Below are positions 1 through 12,088 of a stretch of 64,000 nucleotides of DNA, piece after piece. The stretch is from Oenanthe sinensis. Its lineage: Eukaryota > Streptophyta > Magnoliopsida > Apiales > Apiaceae. Both the position numbers and the translations under genes were made by a program. Position 1 is the stretch's first letter. Each line of letters starts with the position of its first letter. The stretch spans positions 50,097,455-50,161,454 of the forward strand of contig CM053799.1 in assembly GCA_028671895.1 (NCBI GenBank), read 5' to 3'. Under the pieces are notes generated by a model, which was not told where the DNA came from, searched no databases, and saw only the letters and a program-made list of their open reading frames with translations.

Positions 1-1618
1 CTTTTGATTGTAACAACAATTTACTCTATGGACCCATTCCACAATCATTTTCTCAACTTGTCAACCTCAATCACCTAGATTTGTCATCAAACAATTTCAG
101 TGGTGTTTTAGATATTGAAATGTTTTCAAGCCTTGAATACCTCAGTTATCTTGATCTTTCTCATAATAATCTCTCGGTGAAAAGTATAGTCACACTCCCT
201 CCTAAGCTAATGTACTTGAGCTTGTCGTCCTGCAACATGAAAGAGTTCCCGCACTTTTCAAGAGATGCAAAGATCATTGAATATTTAGACCTATCAAACA
301 ATCAAATTGAAGGGGAGATTCCTCATGGGTTACTGGATTGGGTCTCATACTCTAATCTAAATCTCTCTCACAACAAACTAACAGGTGGTCTTGAGCAGCT
401 ACCTTGGAATACAATTAGGTTTCTCGATCTTCAATCGAATATGTTAAATGGATCGTTGCCCAACTTGATCTGTAATTCTAGTTTTCTTGAGATTCTAAAT
501 TTGTCTAAGAACAACTTGAGCGGTGTACTCCCCATATGCCCAAAAAATTTGACGAGTCTTTCTGTGTTTGATCTGCGGATGAATAATATTGAGGGGAACC
601 TTCCATCAACCTTGTCAAATTTTCGTAATTTGCAAAGTTTAAATTTGTATGGAAACAAATTAGAGGGAACGATCCCTTCTTCTTTTGCTGAGTTTACATA
701 CTTAGAAACTCTTGATCTTGGAAGTAATCAAATAAATGATACATTCCCGCACTGTTTGGAAGCTCTTCCAAATCTGCAAGTTCTTGTTCTGAAATGGAAT
801 CAGTTTCATGGTCTTCTAAACAAGAGTTCCATGGTTGAACATCCGTTTCGTAGCTTGAGAATCATTGATTTGTCGTACAATGAGTTTTCGGGTCCACTGC
901 CATCAATATATTTCAGAAATTCAAGGCGATGATGAATAGTGAAGTGAATAAAATAGAGCGTAGTTATATGGAACATAGTAACTATTACAGTGATTCCACG
1001 ACTCTCGTGATTAAAGGAGTAGAGGTAGAGTTAATAAGGATTCTAACTATATTCACAACCATCGATGTATCAAGCAACCATTTTGATGGGGAGATTGTAG
1101 AATCCATCGGAAATTTAGCATCACTGAGATATCTCAATTTATCACAGAATTACCTCAGAGGCCACATACCATCCGAGATCGGAAAATTGTCAATGTTGGA
1201 GTCATTAGATCTCTCATACAATCAATTGGAAGGAGAAATTCCGCAACAACTCACCAATATATATACACTTGCACGTCTAAATCTGTCTTGCAACCAACTT
1301 AGCGGTCATATTTCACAAGGTTCTCAATTCAATACATTTGAAAGTGATAGCTATGTTGGTAACTTGGGGCTGTGTGGAAAACCATTGTCCAAAGAGTGTG
1401 AACATAATATTGTGATGCAAAAAGAAGGTGAAGATGAGGACGAATACTTTTTTTATGGTTTTACTTGGGAAGCTATAGTTATTGGATATGGCTGTGGAGT
1501 GGTACCTGCATTTATTATCGGATACTTAATGTTGCTGGCAGGAAAACCGAAATGGTATGCTGGAATTATTGGAAGCGAATTGGGCTTGAAGATCAGAAGG
1601 ATGGAAATTAATATGTGA
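1..1618 (+). pseudogene. Cf-9-like LRR receptor-like protein, 3' part, broken by a 1-bp deletion
   Basis: The reading frame is already open at base 3 and runs to a stop at 930-932; a second frame (929-1618) continues the same protein. Comparison with the intact paralogue at 42084 shows one base missing near 919-921, just after LPSIYFRN, so this copy is frameshifted. Before the break there are about ten extracellular plant-type LRRs (LxxLxLxxNxLxGxIP). After it come the island segment (TTLVIKGVEVEL), four more LRRs, an acidic stretch (EGEDEDEYFFYGF), one membrane helix (about 1470-1545, IGYGCGVVPAFIIGYLML) and a short basic tail. In this family the ectodomain senses pathogen or developmental signals at the plasma membrane and works with SOBIR1/BAK1-type kinases. 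The LRR near 320-370 also lacks several residues present in the paralogue, in frame. The N-terminus lies outside the window. A truncated product is possible, but a pseudogene is more likely. Confidence 0.85.
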
Positions 1619-2245
1619 TTATAATGATTTGCTATGGTATGTGTCTTATGGATGTAATGTTAAAGTCTCTGCGAAGGAAAATCCACACTAGCAAACTACA
1701 ATAATATAATAGCATATATTATCTCAGCATTTATGACATGAAATTATTTTCGTAATATATGTCTTGTCTATCATGTCAGAGGTTCTTGTTTTTCCAAAGT
1801 TTGGAATGTAGGAACAACTGTCTAAGTCCTGTTAAAATCACTGCAATATTTTTCATATCCATACAAGAGCTTACTGAAACTGGCGAAGGATTAGCTAGCT
1901 AGTCTCGCTAAGGTACTGTGCCCGCCTTTTAAATTTCATTTAGTTGTCAATTGCACAAGATGCTAAATGACAGCAACAAAGGAGTTCTTACGGATTTCTT
2001 CAGTCTGATCTGGAGAATTAACCGTAGAGCGGTTATCTTAGCAGAGCAAGAGGCTGAATACAACTACAGCAGCGTAATTTCAGGACTTTCTGATTCTTTT
2101 AAATACCGTTATTCTATCTTTGACTCTTGATATGAGCAAGATGTTTGGTCACAAGATTAACAATACTGTATCATTGCCTGTGAGGGCCATGACAGATTAA
2201 CAACATCATCCTCGTGCTGAATATACACATTTTGTCCATCTATTC
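1619..2245. other. Intergenic, 3' flank of the broken RLP
   Basis: No coding potential, repeat ends or RNA gene is recognisable here. The stretch resembles the 3' flank of an RLP gene running into the leader of a PUX gene copy. Confidence 0.5.
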
Positions 2246-2488
2246 ATTCATGAGTATCACTGGCATGTCTGAGCCTGTTGCCATACAAAAAATCAGGGTA
2301 ACATACAAACGCATATGTTCAATCTTATATCTTTTTGCGTGTATATATGTCCGTGTATGTATATATGTTTAAGTAGTGTAATTAGGGGTTCTATTTGCCT
2401 CATTGTGCATATTGATATAAGTGGTAATAATTGTTTTTATTTTTACTTGGGTTGAAGAAATAACTGGTAATGAATCCGATTGTTCAAG
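2246..2488 (+). pseudogene. Remnant of PUX8-like exon 1 and start of intron 1
   Basis: Bases 2246-2297 match the second half of exon 1 of the gene at 32055 (FMSITG.SEPVAIQK) and end at a GT donor. The similarity continues into intron 1 (for example TTTAAGTAGTGTAATTAGGGG against the sequence near 32230). The true start codon region is missing. At 2489 the intron is interrupted by a CACTA-type transposon end. With the block at 2995-3430 this shows that a PUX gene copy once stood directly downstream of the broken RLP. Confidence 0.75.
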
Positions 2489-2850
2489 CACTACAAGAAA
2501 AACGTAAACAGACAACACTTATCGGACAACGCTCCAGCGAAAAAGTGTTGCCCAGATTTAACAGATAATATTTTATTTTTTTCCTCGAAAAAGTGTTGTC
2601 TGATCTGGGATTTGTACAACAGTTTATTAACCGTTGTCTAAAAAATCCTATCAGACAACGCATTTTGAATGTTGTGTTGTGTAACGTAAGAGCTCCATAC
2701 AACGTTTTATAAAAACATTTGTTGGAATAGACTTCAGACAATGTTTGCAAAAACTGTTGTTGAAATTAGACAACTTTTTTTACCATGTATTATGTAAGAT
2801 GTATTCTAACAACCATATAATATATTGTGTTGTCTGATGTAATAATTGTG
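2489..2850 (+). mobile_element. Solo left end of a CACTA (En/Spm) transposon
   Basis: It begins with CACTACAAGAAA, the usual terminus of dicot CACTA elements. About 350 bp of dense subterminal repeats follow, variants of CAGACAAC and its complement GTTGTCTG. No matching right end (TTCTTGTAGTG) is visible before the next element, so the copy is truncated. It sits in a duplicated PUX intron. Confidence 0.75.
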
Positions 2851-2994
2851 TCTTGGCAAGTTCTTGATAGATTTTTGAGGATTGACTGACATTCTGTGAT
2901 GGTATATGTTTTAATATAGTGAGTAGTGACTGCTGGTAGGTGAAGTAGAATTCGAGAATTCTCATACTATTTTACTCGTTCAGGTATTTTTGGC

Positions 2995-3430
2995 TTCACC
3001 TAATCTGTTTTCCCCTCATACTGAAGGATAGCGGCCAGCCTTTTAGAGGTTCCTATTTTTATAGAAAACACCCGTTTATTAAAGCATTTGTGCGAATAAT
3101 TCCCTTTCATGAGCCTGCAGTTAGGTTTTACTGCTGCAAATTGTAGAATTACTGCAATTCTATTCTTATATTTAGATAAGACATCAGAGATTGGCGTAAT
3201 TGTTACCATAAGATGTTCGGGTTTTGTACTATGATTTCTTCGGAGTTGATACATGGTAGTGTAGAGTCTTTTATTTCCCATATGAGAGGAACATTGAAAA
3301 TTTAAACCGAGAGAATAATGGATTTTCTTACTTGTATGTCATTTACACATTTAAGTAATCATTAATCCTATGTCACAATATTTTCCCACAAGCTTCGATT
3401 CGTCAAGTCCCACAAGTTTCAGGTATATTT
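2995..3430 (+). pseudogene. Remnant of PUX8-like intron 7 and end of exon 8
   Basis: This block aligns along most of its length with 36205-36640 and the exon 8 end at 36885-36911 (TCAAGTCCCACAAG followed by TTCAGGTAT). Shared words include GGCCAGCCTTTTAGAGGTT-like and TAAGTAATCATTAATCCTAT-like strings. It is a second piece of the duplicated PUX copy whose exon 1 remnant is at 2246. The exons between are gone, or were replaced by the CACTA end. Confidence 0.75.
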
Positions 3431-3846
3431 CAGGTATATCCTTGTTCAAAAGCTACATTTCAGGTATACCATGAGATACTTGATAATATATTCTTGACTA
3501 TGGTAATAATCATTTTCTGTGATCATGCTCCAGTAAAACTATTCTTCAGGGAGGTTGAAGATAAATTTGGATCTTTCTTTGACATCAAAATATAAGCAAA
3601 TGAAAAGTATTGGAGGTATTTAGTTTTATCAAAATGGTATCATGAGCATGTCTACAGATGAATTTTGATTGTTTGTCATGAGCAAAGTTTAACTTTAATC
3701 CTTAACTCTCATTTATTTGTTTGTTTATATTTAGAAGTTTTGACAGCATGTCATTGAAGGTGGTTTCCTGTGCTATCCTTACTTGAAGATGTGAGAAAGC
3801 AAAAGGTTTTGAATTGGCCAATAATTACAGTAAATTGGTGTTGCAG

Positions 3847-4057
3847 CTTAAATCAGAGATAGAGGCATTGAAAGAACTTCAGAAAGCAGATGATTTTTAT
3901 GATGAAAAGGTTTGAAGAATTAGAGATCAATGCTGAGCAAGCAAACCGTCTAGAAAAATCTGCATCAGAGTCTTTGGACTCGATCATGAAACAAGTAGAG
4001 GAAAGTAATGATTTGTTGCATGGCGCAGAATCTGAAATTGTTTCTCTTAAAGAAAAG
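3847..4057 (+). pseudogene. Exon fragment of a coiled-coil protein, possibly WEB family
   Basis: A TTGCAG acceptor at 3841-3846 and an AAG|GTGGGC donor at 4057 bound an exon encoding a charged heptad-rich segment (LKSEIEALKELQKADDFYDEK, then FEELEINAEQANRLEKS and ESEIVSLKEKV). The two halves are in different frames: a 1-base loss near 3910 (GATGAAAAGGTTTGAAG) breaks the reading frame. The pattern resembles plant WEB-family (DUF827-like) coiled-coil proteins that act in chloroplast movement, but the family call rests on memory of the pattern. No other exon was recognised nearby, so this is a stray fragment. Confidence 0.45.
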
Positions 4058-4140
4058 GTGGGCTTATTTAAAATGTAGGTAGGATCACAGAGAGGCAATC
4101 CTGAGGTTTCCGAGCGAAGTCTTTATACGGACAAGTGGTA

Positions 4141-5194
4141 GCCCATTCTTTAAAGCATGATTTTGATTCTCTTTGATGGACATATAGAATTCTAATGTAC
4201 AGCTCTATGTAATATAATAATTGACCTATGGCCTTACCTTGAAGTTAAGGCATCTTGCACAGTTTGATCATAATTAGAAATTTTTTACTTGAGGAATATT
4301 GACAGCCTCTAAAGCTCTATCTCCATGCATATACAGTCACTTGGGTCACCTTTAAATAACAAAAAGAAATGTGATCTATGCAGTAATGACACATTGCAAG
4401 CATCCCAAAGTTAAACAATATCTCTATGAAGTCTCTTTAAAAAAATAGATGATAATATTAATAAATTTTTGAATGTATTACATGTCAAAAAAAATTATTT
4501 TATATAAATTTATTAATTACAACTAAATATATTATCTTATAAAAAAATATAATTTAATTTACAGGTTATACAATAAAAAACTTATTACAATGCAAACTAA
4601 AACTATATATAATTTTTAAAAATATGTATTATGTTTTCTGTCTGCTTCTCCTTTGTATAGGATAATTAAATTATATTTCTGTTGTATTTATAAGTTATTA
4701 CCCTAATTAACCTTCACAGTGTAATCCTTCCTTTTCCATTTATTTATATACAATAATTTCTAAGTAAATATTGTATGATGACAAATACAGATAGTAGCAA
4801 CATACAACAGATGTCCTTGGACCTAGAAATAAATTATAAGTATCGATCCAAAGTATCTAAACTTATTCTACACAGTGATATTCTCAGTCCTCAGAGATAA
4901 GCAGTGCGTGTAGTCAGATGGAATAATGATGAGCTTGCAACAGATGCACTGCCTATTCATGGCTTTGAGCATTTTAATTTATTCCCTTGCTCATACTCCA
5001 TTTCAGGTAAAAATAACTTCTTTTCTGTTTTGTACAAGGTAAAACTACCTTGAACCTTTTATTGTTAACTTTGAAATTAAAATGATACGATAGTTGCAAT
5101 TCTCAATATTTTCATTGTTAGCGTGATAGCCTCTTGAATAGGCAGTTATCTTAGATTACGAATTGTGATTATACTAACTGGTGGTTGCATATGA
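4141..5194. other. AT-rich intergenic DNA
   Basis: No gene or repeat end is recognised. The stretch 4430-4700 is very AT-rich. It ends at the target duplication TGA of the CACTA element. Confidence 0.5.
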
Positions 5195-5867
5195 CACTAC
5201 AAGAAATTTTGCATCAGACAACGATTTTTATCCGTCGTCTGACGCCCTGATTTTCCGTTGTCTATCTCAATGCCGTCTGTTACGCGTATCAGACAACACC
5301 AGCATAACCGTTGTCTGTATTGCAGACAGATAACAGATGTGGTTTCAAAACTGTTGTATGAAAGCTGGTATAGACAATAGTTTCAGAAGCAACTATTGTC
5401 CGATATCACGTCACTCAATAGTTTCTGGGAGTCGAACTGTTGTCTAATTTCACCAAAGTCCATGGTTTATAAAATATAATCTATTGTTTTTTTATGGTAT
5501 AGACATTGGTCATTTTATAATAGAAGTGTTGTGTGAAATGTAGTTAGACAGCAGTTTAGTTTGATTAATATGTTGTATGTGTTACAAGTACACCACACTT
5601 TCTATTATAACGACATGTTGTCTGAATGTATAAGACATTACGTTTTATTTTTGCAAAAGCATTGTGTAAATGTGTAATCTACAACGTTTTCATTTCATTT
5701 TTATGTTGTATGTGTTTTAAGTACACCACACTTGTTGTGCTTACTACATGTCGTCTGAATGTATAAGACACTACGTTTTTAGAACAACTATTGTTAACAC
5801 AACAAAGCTCTAAACTTAAAACTAAATAAAAATATAGTATTTATGCTACACAAATGTTATCAATTTT

Positions 5868-6045
5868 AAGTTACATCTGCAAGCTCAGTAACCAATCCCA
5901 ACCTATTGAAATTCATGTTAGCCCCAATGGCAATTGCTACTACATTTGCATCCTTGAGGTTATAATATTTGCAGTACGCTTCAGCTCCTGCAAGAGCAAG
6001 AGCACCTGCTGGTTCTAGAATGCTCCTGTTCTCCTCAAACATGTC
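5868..6045 (-). pseudogene. Captured exon of biosynthetic threonine deaminase
   Basis: Read on the minus strand, an exon starting after TGTTACAG encodes DMFEENRSILEPAGALALAG, followed by AEAYCKYYNLKDANVVAIA and GANMNFNRLGLVTELADV. This matches the conserved region near the end of the PLP-dependent catalytic domain of plastid threonine deaminase (OMR1/IlvA), which makes 2-oxobutanoate from threonine for isoleucine synthesis. The motif usually read SGANMNFD is IGANMNFN here. Only this exon is present. It lies inside the CACTA element and cannot encode an enzyme. Confidence 0.8.
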
Positions 6046-6814
6046 CTGTAACATGTCATGCACACAGATTACGAATATATGTCATTAAAGTTACCACTTG
6101 AAGGTGGAACTAAGATGCTTTTAATTCACGGTTAACATATTTACCAGTTAGAAGATTGTAATATGAAAAATATTAATCACAAGCATATGTAGGCCTTAAA
6201 AAGCCAGGAATGTTGCATATATCTCTAATTATATGTCTGGTACATAGCATGCCATGCAACTAATATCTTTGGAATCCAACAAATTATTTTACAACTGCTA
6301 TAAAACACATGCAGAACTTGTCTAGTAAGCAAACCTCAAAGATATGCTAGTTAATATATACCTGGTTAAATATAGTGAGGCCTCCACAAAGATTTTTAGG
6401 TGCTATGAACATTGGGCACTAGGCTTCCTTCAAGCAACATGCTCCGATTTCCATATGACTCTAAATTTCCCTGCCCAGTGAGTTGTAAAATTTGGTCAGC
6501 GCCTATAATTTGAAACTCTCAGCAACAGTTAAACCATTTGGTTTCACAGTAAACTTATTTTTGCTACAGACTAACTCATGTTATCATACAATATACCATA
6601 ATATATAGTACTACTTATTTACATGCAAATTAAAGCTGTTTGACATCTTTCTACTTTCCTTGCACAGAATTAAATTTGCAAATATAATAATTTCCTATCC
6701 AGTAATCTACACAGTCAATTTGATTTAGAATCTTTAGAAAAAGCAGTCCTTTAGTAAAAAAATAAAAAACCAAAATTTTGAACAAAGACGAAAATAATAA
6801 CTTTGGGAGGGAGA

Positions 6815-7354
6815 GAACCTGTGGCAGCAGCATGCTAAACAAGCCTTTTAAGATGCTAGATGGAAGTTGTGGCAATGCTTGAAGGCACTTGCAGCCCACC
6901 AGTCCTAGCCTTTTAAGATGAGAAAGTTGACAGAAGTTTGTAGGTAACATAAAAATATCAGTCCCGCTTAGATTCAAATCTTCCAGTAATGATAACTGCA
7001 CAATGTTGTTTAAGCTCGGACCAGATAAATTGCAGTGGCTAACATCTACAGTTTTTAACATATGTAAACAGGACAATGAAGGTACTACTAAAGCCATGGG
7101 ACGCTGCGTTAATCTCAACAATGATAAAGGCCAGAGAATAGAATTCCATAAATTAAATGGGATGCCTGCACATCGTCCCAAGGACAGCTCTCTGAGGTTG
7201 GTGAGGGACATTGTTGAGGCTGGTAGTTCATATAAAGCAGTTCCATCAACATGAAGCTCCACCAGAGTTTGGACTCTGTACAGCTCCTCAGGCAGATTTC
7301 CTAGTTTTGAGCAGCCTGAGAGAACAAGAATCTGAAGAGAATTCAAGCTGCTTA
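6815..7354 (-). pseudogene. Captured LRR fragment of a TIR-NBS-LRR resistance gene
   Basis: The minus-strand frame contains typical TNL-type LRRs: SLQILVLSGCSKLGNLPEEL, LVELHVDGTALYELPAS, LTNLRELSLGRCAGIPF, LEDLNLSGTDIFMLPTNF and LKRLGLVGCKCLQALPQLPSSI. These match the LRR region of N/RPP-type cytoplasmic immune receptors, including the Leu-Pro-Gln-Leu-Pro-Ser block that usually closes the domain. TIR and NB-ARC parts are absent. The open frame continues to 6651 with unrelated sequence. It sits within the CACTA element in the same orientation as the threonine deaminase exon. A pseudogene fragment by capture, useful mainly as evidence that the donor genome has TNL genes. Confidence 0.8.
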
Positions 7355-7751
7355 CTGAAATTGCAGTACTAGGACTACACTAAACTAGCTGCTCTATATT
7401 TATGGACAAATGTGGAAGTAATTCCAATTTCTTATTCTCTTGTCTGTACAAAGCCTATATAAAGACATCAGCCTTCATGAACATATATATAGAAGTCTGA
7501 TTTTCATAAGAACTATCTGTTTCCAGCTGGCATGCCACTTTTTACTAAACCAAACTATCTTACAAATAAATGACTGCTTTTTTCTTAAGAATCTTAAGAG
7601 AAAAGAAAGAATTAACAAAACTAACCTGCTTCACAACTGGGAAAAAGTTCCCCATAGCAAATGTGTTAAATCCCCAATTTGAAGCCCTAATTGCCTGCAA
7701 AATCATATAAAATTAAAAATTAGTAACAAGCTTTTAAATTAGTAACAAGCC

Positions 7752-8170
7752 CACTACCACCAGTCCCTCCTTTCTCTCTCTCCAGCCTCCCTCATCTATC
7801 TCTCTTCTCTCCTCCTCTCTCCATCTTCTCTCTTCTCCTCTCTCTCTCTCTCCGCTGCTCCCTCTCTCCCTCTCTTTCCCATCATCTCCCTCCGTCTCTC
7901 TCAATCTCTCCTGGTCTCTCTCCCTCGCTGCCATAAACACCAACACACACACACACCAGTCGCACACCCAATCGAACACACACACACATCAGACATACAT
8001 ACACACAATCATAAAACATATACACACATATATAATCCCTCCTTCAACCTCCTGCTGCAACTCCGGCCACCGCCGCCGGCCTACGTCGCCGTCGAGGTGG
8101 GACAGCCCACATCCCCTGCTCCGATTAACCAATACCAAATCCCCCTTCTCCATCGAAATAGATGGTAAGA
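7752..8170. repeat. CT/CA low-complexity tract and GC-rich 5'-UTR-like segment inside the CACTA element
   Basis: Bases 7752-7990 are a pyrimidine-rich CTCT run passing into CACA repeats. Bases 8050-8110 are clearly more GC-rich (CCGCCGCCGG) than anything else in the window. This looks like the leader of another captured gene, but no protein was recognised. Long AT dinucleotide runs sit at 8488-8511 and 8917-8941. Confidence 0.4.
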
Positions 8171-10199
8171 AGCCCTCATCTCAAAAATCAATTGAAGCAG
8201 ACGAACCATATTTTAAACCAAAGCTCTAATTTATAGTCACAAATCGAGTTATGTGAGAGAGGAGAGAGAGCCGTGAGATAGAGCCCTAACTTTGGTTTGT
8301 GTTTGAATTTTTAGGCTTTTGGGTTTGGTTTTGTGTATGAGCGGTGAAGGCGTGGGAAACGAAAATTTGACGGGGGAAATGAATTTTTGGCTAAGGTGCA
8401 AATGAGAGTACCGCGGGGGGAGATACATATTATTTTTATCAATAAAGTATATTGTTTTTATCAATTATATTGAATTTATACAAGTACATATATATATATA
8501 TATATATATATTGTTTTTTATTAATAAAATTTGATAATAAAATATATATTATTTTTTATCAATAAAATTTATCGTAAGATTTATTTTATTCTGAAATTAA
8601 AAAGTCAAGGTAATTTTTGTCATCTTCTGTGAAACAGACAACGGTTTTCTTAGAAATTGTGTTGTATGAGTTAAATGAAGACAACGGTTTTCTACATAAA
8701 ATCGTTGTCAAATAAATATTGTATGAAATAACATGGTACAACACTTTGAGAAAAAACCATTGTATGACGTTCATAAAGACAACGATTTTGTGTGTAAAAA
8801 CCGTTGTCTGTTTTCTTATGTTTTTAAATGTTTAAAACGATTCATTTTTTAAGAATTTTGATTTTTTTTTCAACTACAACTTAGAAAAATATATTTATAT
8901 TATGTATATGTACAAATATATATATATATATATATATATATTGATAATAATTAGTAGATACTTTTATGGTTGGAAGAAGAGTTAATAGTATGCTTTCTTG
9001 TTTAAAAGTTAGGATATAAGCATAAGGGATTTTTATAAAACTATAATTAGCTTCATATAAAATTAAAAATATTTTTTTCGATGATTCAACCGTACGGATG
9101 TTAAGATTTTTTGGTTTTAGTTATGTATAAAAAAAACTAAAATTTTTAAAATTTATTTTATTTGTTTTTTTAACTAAACTAATAAAATGTGTTTAAAAAT
9201 ATTTTTCATCTTATTATGAAAAGGTCATTTTTGTCATCTTCTGTGAAACAAATAACGGTTTTCTTAGAAATTGTGTTGTGTGAGTTCAACGAAGACAACG
9301 GTTTTCCACGTAAAATCGTTGTAAAATAAGCATTAAACACATAAACACTTTCCACAACACAACATTGAAAAAGTGTTGTCTGATAAGCACATTTAGACAA
9401 CACAAAATTGTACCGTTGTCTGAAAATGTTTTACATAATATCTCACAAAAAACACTTGTCTGATTTTAACAACGTTTTTTGTATTCAGATTGAAAGCATT
9501 GTCTGAAGAAACTTCAGACAATGCTTTCAAAAAGCGTTGTTAAAATCAGACAATAGTATTTAGTCACCGTTGTGTGACTACTTTTGAAGCAATATATGAG
9601 CAAAACAGTTGTCTAAGTTTTACAACTGTTTTGAGGACCATTGTAAGATAAACTGTTATACAACACTACTTTTAAAAACCGTTGTAAAACGGATGTCTAT
9701 TTTGCTCTTATAGACAACACTTTTTAAAACTGTCGTTAAATTCATGATCAGACAATACACCGAAAACCTTGAAAAAACAACCGTTGTGTGAAAATTTCAG
9801 CCAACACTTTTTCGTCGAAGTGTTGTCTGATGTGTGTCGTCTGATTCAAAATTTCTTGTAGTGTGAACTTTAAGAATGGTGGGCATATATATATACGTGA
9901 ATAAGAATTTGCAAGTTGTAATCCTGTAGTACAATATGAGTAGTTTCGTATCGAAGTTGCAGTAAGTTGGAATGTTCTCTAATCAAGTTTCAGTTCTACG
10001 CGTTGAATTTGTATCGGAAAATTCTGCAGTTTTTCACATGTTCATCTGTTTCTGTGGGTCATGAATTTTTTCTGATATTTTTTGTTGGCATAGGAGCTGT
10101 CTGGAAGCATCTGCAGGTCTGGGATGCAGGTTGCTGATGGATTAGTTTTGATGGAATTCTTTGGGGTGGTGCTGAATTGAAGCCTGTGCAACATGGCAG

Positions 10200-12030
10200 T
10201 GCTTCAGGACCTGGTGGTGTTGTATCTGAAGAGAAATTGAAAGAGTTATATGGAGACCAGTTGGATGGGTTCTACCACATTGCTCAACATCTACTCACTT
10301 CTCACCTTCCAAATGAAGATTATGCTGCAATTCTACTTGAATATGCTAAAGATTAGGAAGAAATTAAAGACAAGAATGCTGAAATGGCTGAAGAAGGAGA
10401 GACCACTGTTGATGCATGGTTGGATAAGAAGCAGACAATGACCATGGAGGAGATGCTACAGTGGATGAGGGAAAAATATTTGACTTTTCTTGGGTCTTGT
10501 GAGAAGGTCTTCACTCCAACTGCTATATATGATGCAATTCATGAAGCTACCAAAGTGCAACTACAAGCCAATCATTATCTTGCAATGGGCTTCTAATCAG
10601 AACTTGAAGATCATAGAACCAAGATGGAGAGCAGGATGAACTCTATTGATGAGAAGATTATGTCTGGTGTGCATGTTCCTAGATCAGAGTCATCTATGGC
10701 AAGAATTCAAGTGAAGGAGATGAGTGAGAAGATAGAAAAGATGGAGAAGGCATTTAAAGACATGGTGGAAAGCAATTCAACTGTTCTCCAAAATCAGACC
10801 AAAATCAATAATATGGTGGAGGTTCTATACAAGAATAGGCATGTTGACAAATTACCACAAGATGTTCCCCTGCATGACCTAACTCCTCTTCATGTGGATT
10901 TGTACTATCAAGCCAAGGCAAAAGAAGAAAAGGCTCAAGCTGCTACAGTTGCCAGCCTTAATGAAAAAGTTAAAAAATTGGCTGCAAATCAACAAACTCT
11001 ATCAACCACTGTTTCAGAAATGGTGACAAATGTGAGTACTCTACAGAAGGAATTTGACACATCTATGTCAACTCACAGCACTACTCTTCAACAAGTGTCC
11101 ACTCAATTGGCATCCATTCAAACTCTTTTCTCCACAATGATTGTTCCAAGTCAAGCACCTCAAGTGCGAATGCCAACTCAAATCAAGCCCAGTCACTCAT
11201 TTTTTCTCCAAAAGCCACAAGATATCAACTCTAAGGGGGAAAAGGATAGAAGGGAGGAGATTGAGGCAAAAAGACAAAAAGCAATCATGAGGATTTAGAG
11301 GCAGGAGGCACTGAAGCCCAATGCAGACAAAGAATTCATCCAAACCTTGAAGGCCATCAAGGCACAGGTTAAAGGCAATCATTGGGACTACAAGAAAATT
11401 CTTGAAAATGCCATCATCACTGTGAGGGGAGTCAAGCTAGGTTGAACATAATGGAAAATTCTTTAAGGGAGTCAAGATGACAAAATGCCTGATTCACAGA
11501 GTGATAAGGGAGGAAAGAAAGATGACAAGAAGAAGAAAGATGGCGATGATAAGAAAAAGAGAGATGATTCAAACAAAAAGAAGAAGCATAAGAGGAAGAA
11601 GCCAAAGCAGCAAATTGTTGACAGTCATGTCAGTACACCTACATCAATTCAGGGTACTAATGTGGATTCAAGGATTTCTGAAACTGCTATTGTCCCAAAA
11701 TCCAAATCACCTAGAAGACATATTGTCAAGGATTTCTGAAACTACTATTGTCCCAAAATCCAAATCACCTAGAATTTTCAAAGATCGTGACAGAGTTGAG
11801 TTCAAACTCAGTAATGGAGTAATCACAAAAATCAGACTCAAGTTTGTCAAAGATTATCCCATACAATCTCTACAAGTTACAGCTGACATGCTCAAGGGTA
11901 CCATTTTTATTGAAGAATTAATTGCCAGATAGGAGATTCTCCAAGCTATTGAAGAAATGAAAGCCAGAGATGAAAAGGAAAAGAAAGCCAGATATGATCA
12001 ATTCATGGCAAATCAGAATCAAAATCAAAG
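10200..12030 (+). pseudogene. Decayed coiled-coil ORF of a SIRE-type Ty1-copia retrotransposon
   Basis: Three consecutive frames (10384-10596, 10624-11298, 11485-11932) make up one degraded protein separated by stops (for example TAG at 11296-11298) and frameshifts. The middle part is helical and charged (MSEKIEKMEKAFKDMVES). The third part is lysine-rich (GGKKDDKKKKDGDDKKK), then has a short internal duplication around ETAIVPKSKSP/ETTIVPKSKSP (11680-11775). A polypurine tract and an LTR follow directly, which fits the extra 'envelope-like' ORF that SIRE/Maximus copia elements carry after pol. No gag, protease, integrase or reverse transcriptase is present upstream, so only the 3' end of the element remains. 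The role is unknown. The lineage assignment is inference. Confidence 0.55.
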
Positions 12031-12077
12031 GTAGGCTTGATATCTTGTATTAATTTGGGAAATTGCCTTTTCTCAAA

Positions 12078-12088
12078 TTGGGGGAGAT
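12078..12088 (+). promoter_or_regulatory. Polypurine tract of the retrotransposon
   Basis: TTGGGGGAGAT lies immediately before the TGTTGG start of the LTR, where plus-strand priming occurs in LTR retrotransposons. Confidence 0.65.

Larger units (their letters stand above)
5195..9863. mobile_element. Non-autonomous CACTA transposon carrying host gene fragments (Pack-CACTA)
   Basis: The left end reads CACTACAAGAAATTTTG-C-ATCAGAC and the reverse complement of the right end reads CACTACAAGAAATTTTG-A-ATCAGAC, a terminal inverted repeat of about 28 bp with one or two mismatches. Both ends are flanked by the same 3-bp TGA (5192-5194 and 9864-9866), the target duplication size of CACTA elements. Several hundred bp inside each end are packed with GACAACG/CGTTGTC subterminal motifs, where the transposase of this superfamily binds. 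No transposase reading frame is present. Instead the interior holds pieces of unrelated host genes: threonine deaminase, a TNL resistance gene and a GC-rich 5'-UTR-like segment. This is the classic sign of transduplication. Confidence 0.9.

Noticed and set aside
2484..3281. Three minus-strand open frames
   Set aside because: They run antisense through a CACTA end and duplicated PUX intron sequence, with no protein-like composition.
7734..7985. 83-codon minus-strand frame rich in Arg and Glu
   Set aside because: Low-complexity translation of a CT/CA tract, not a real protein.
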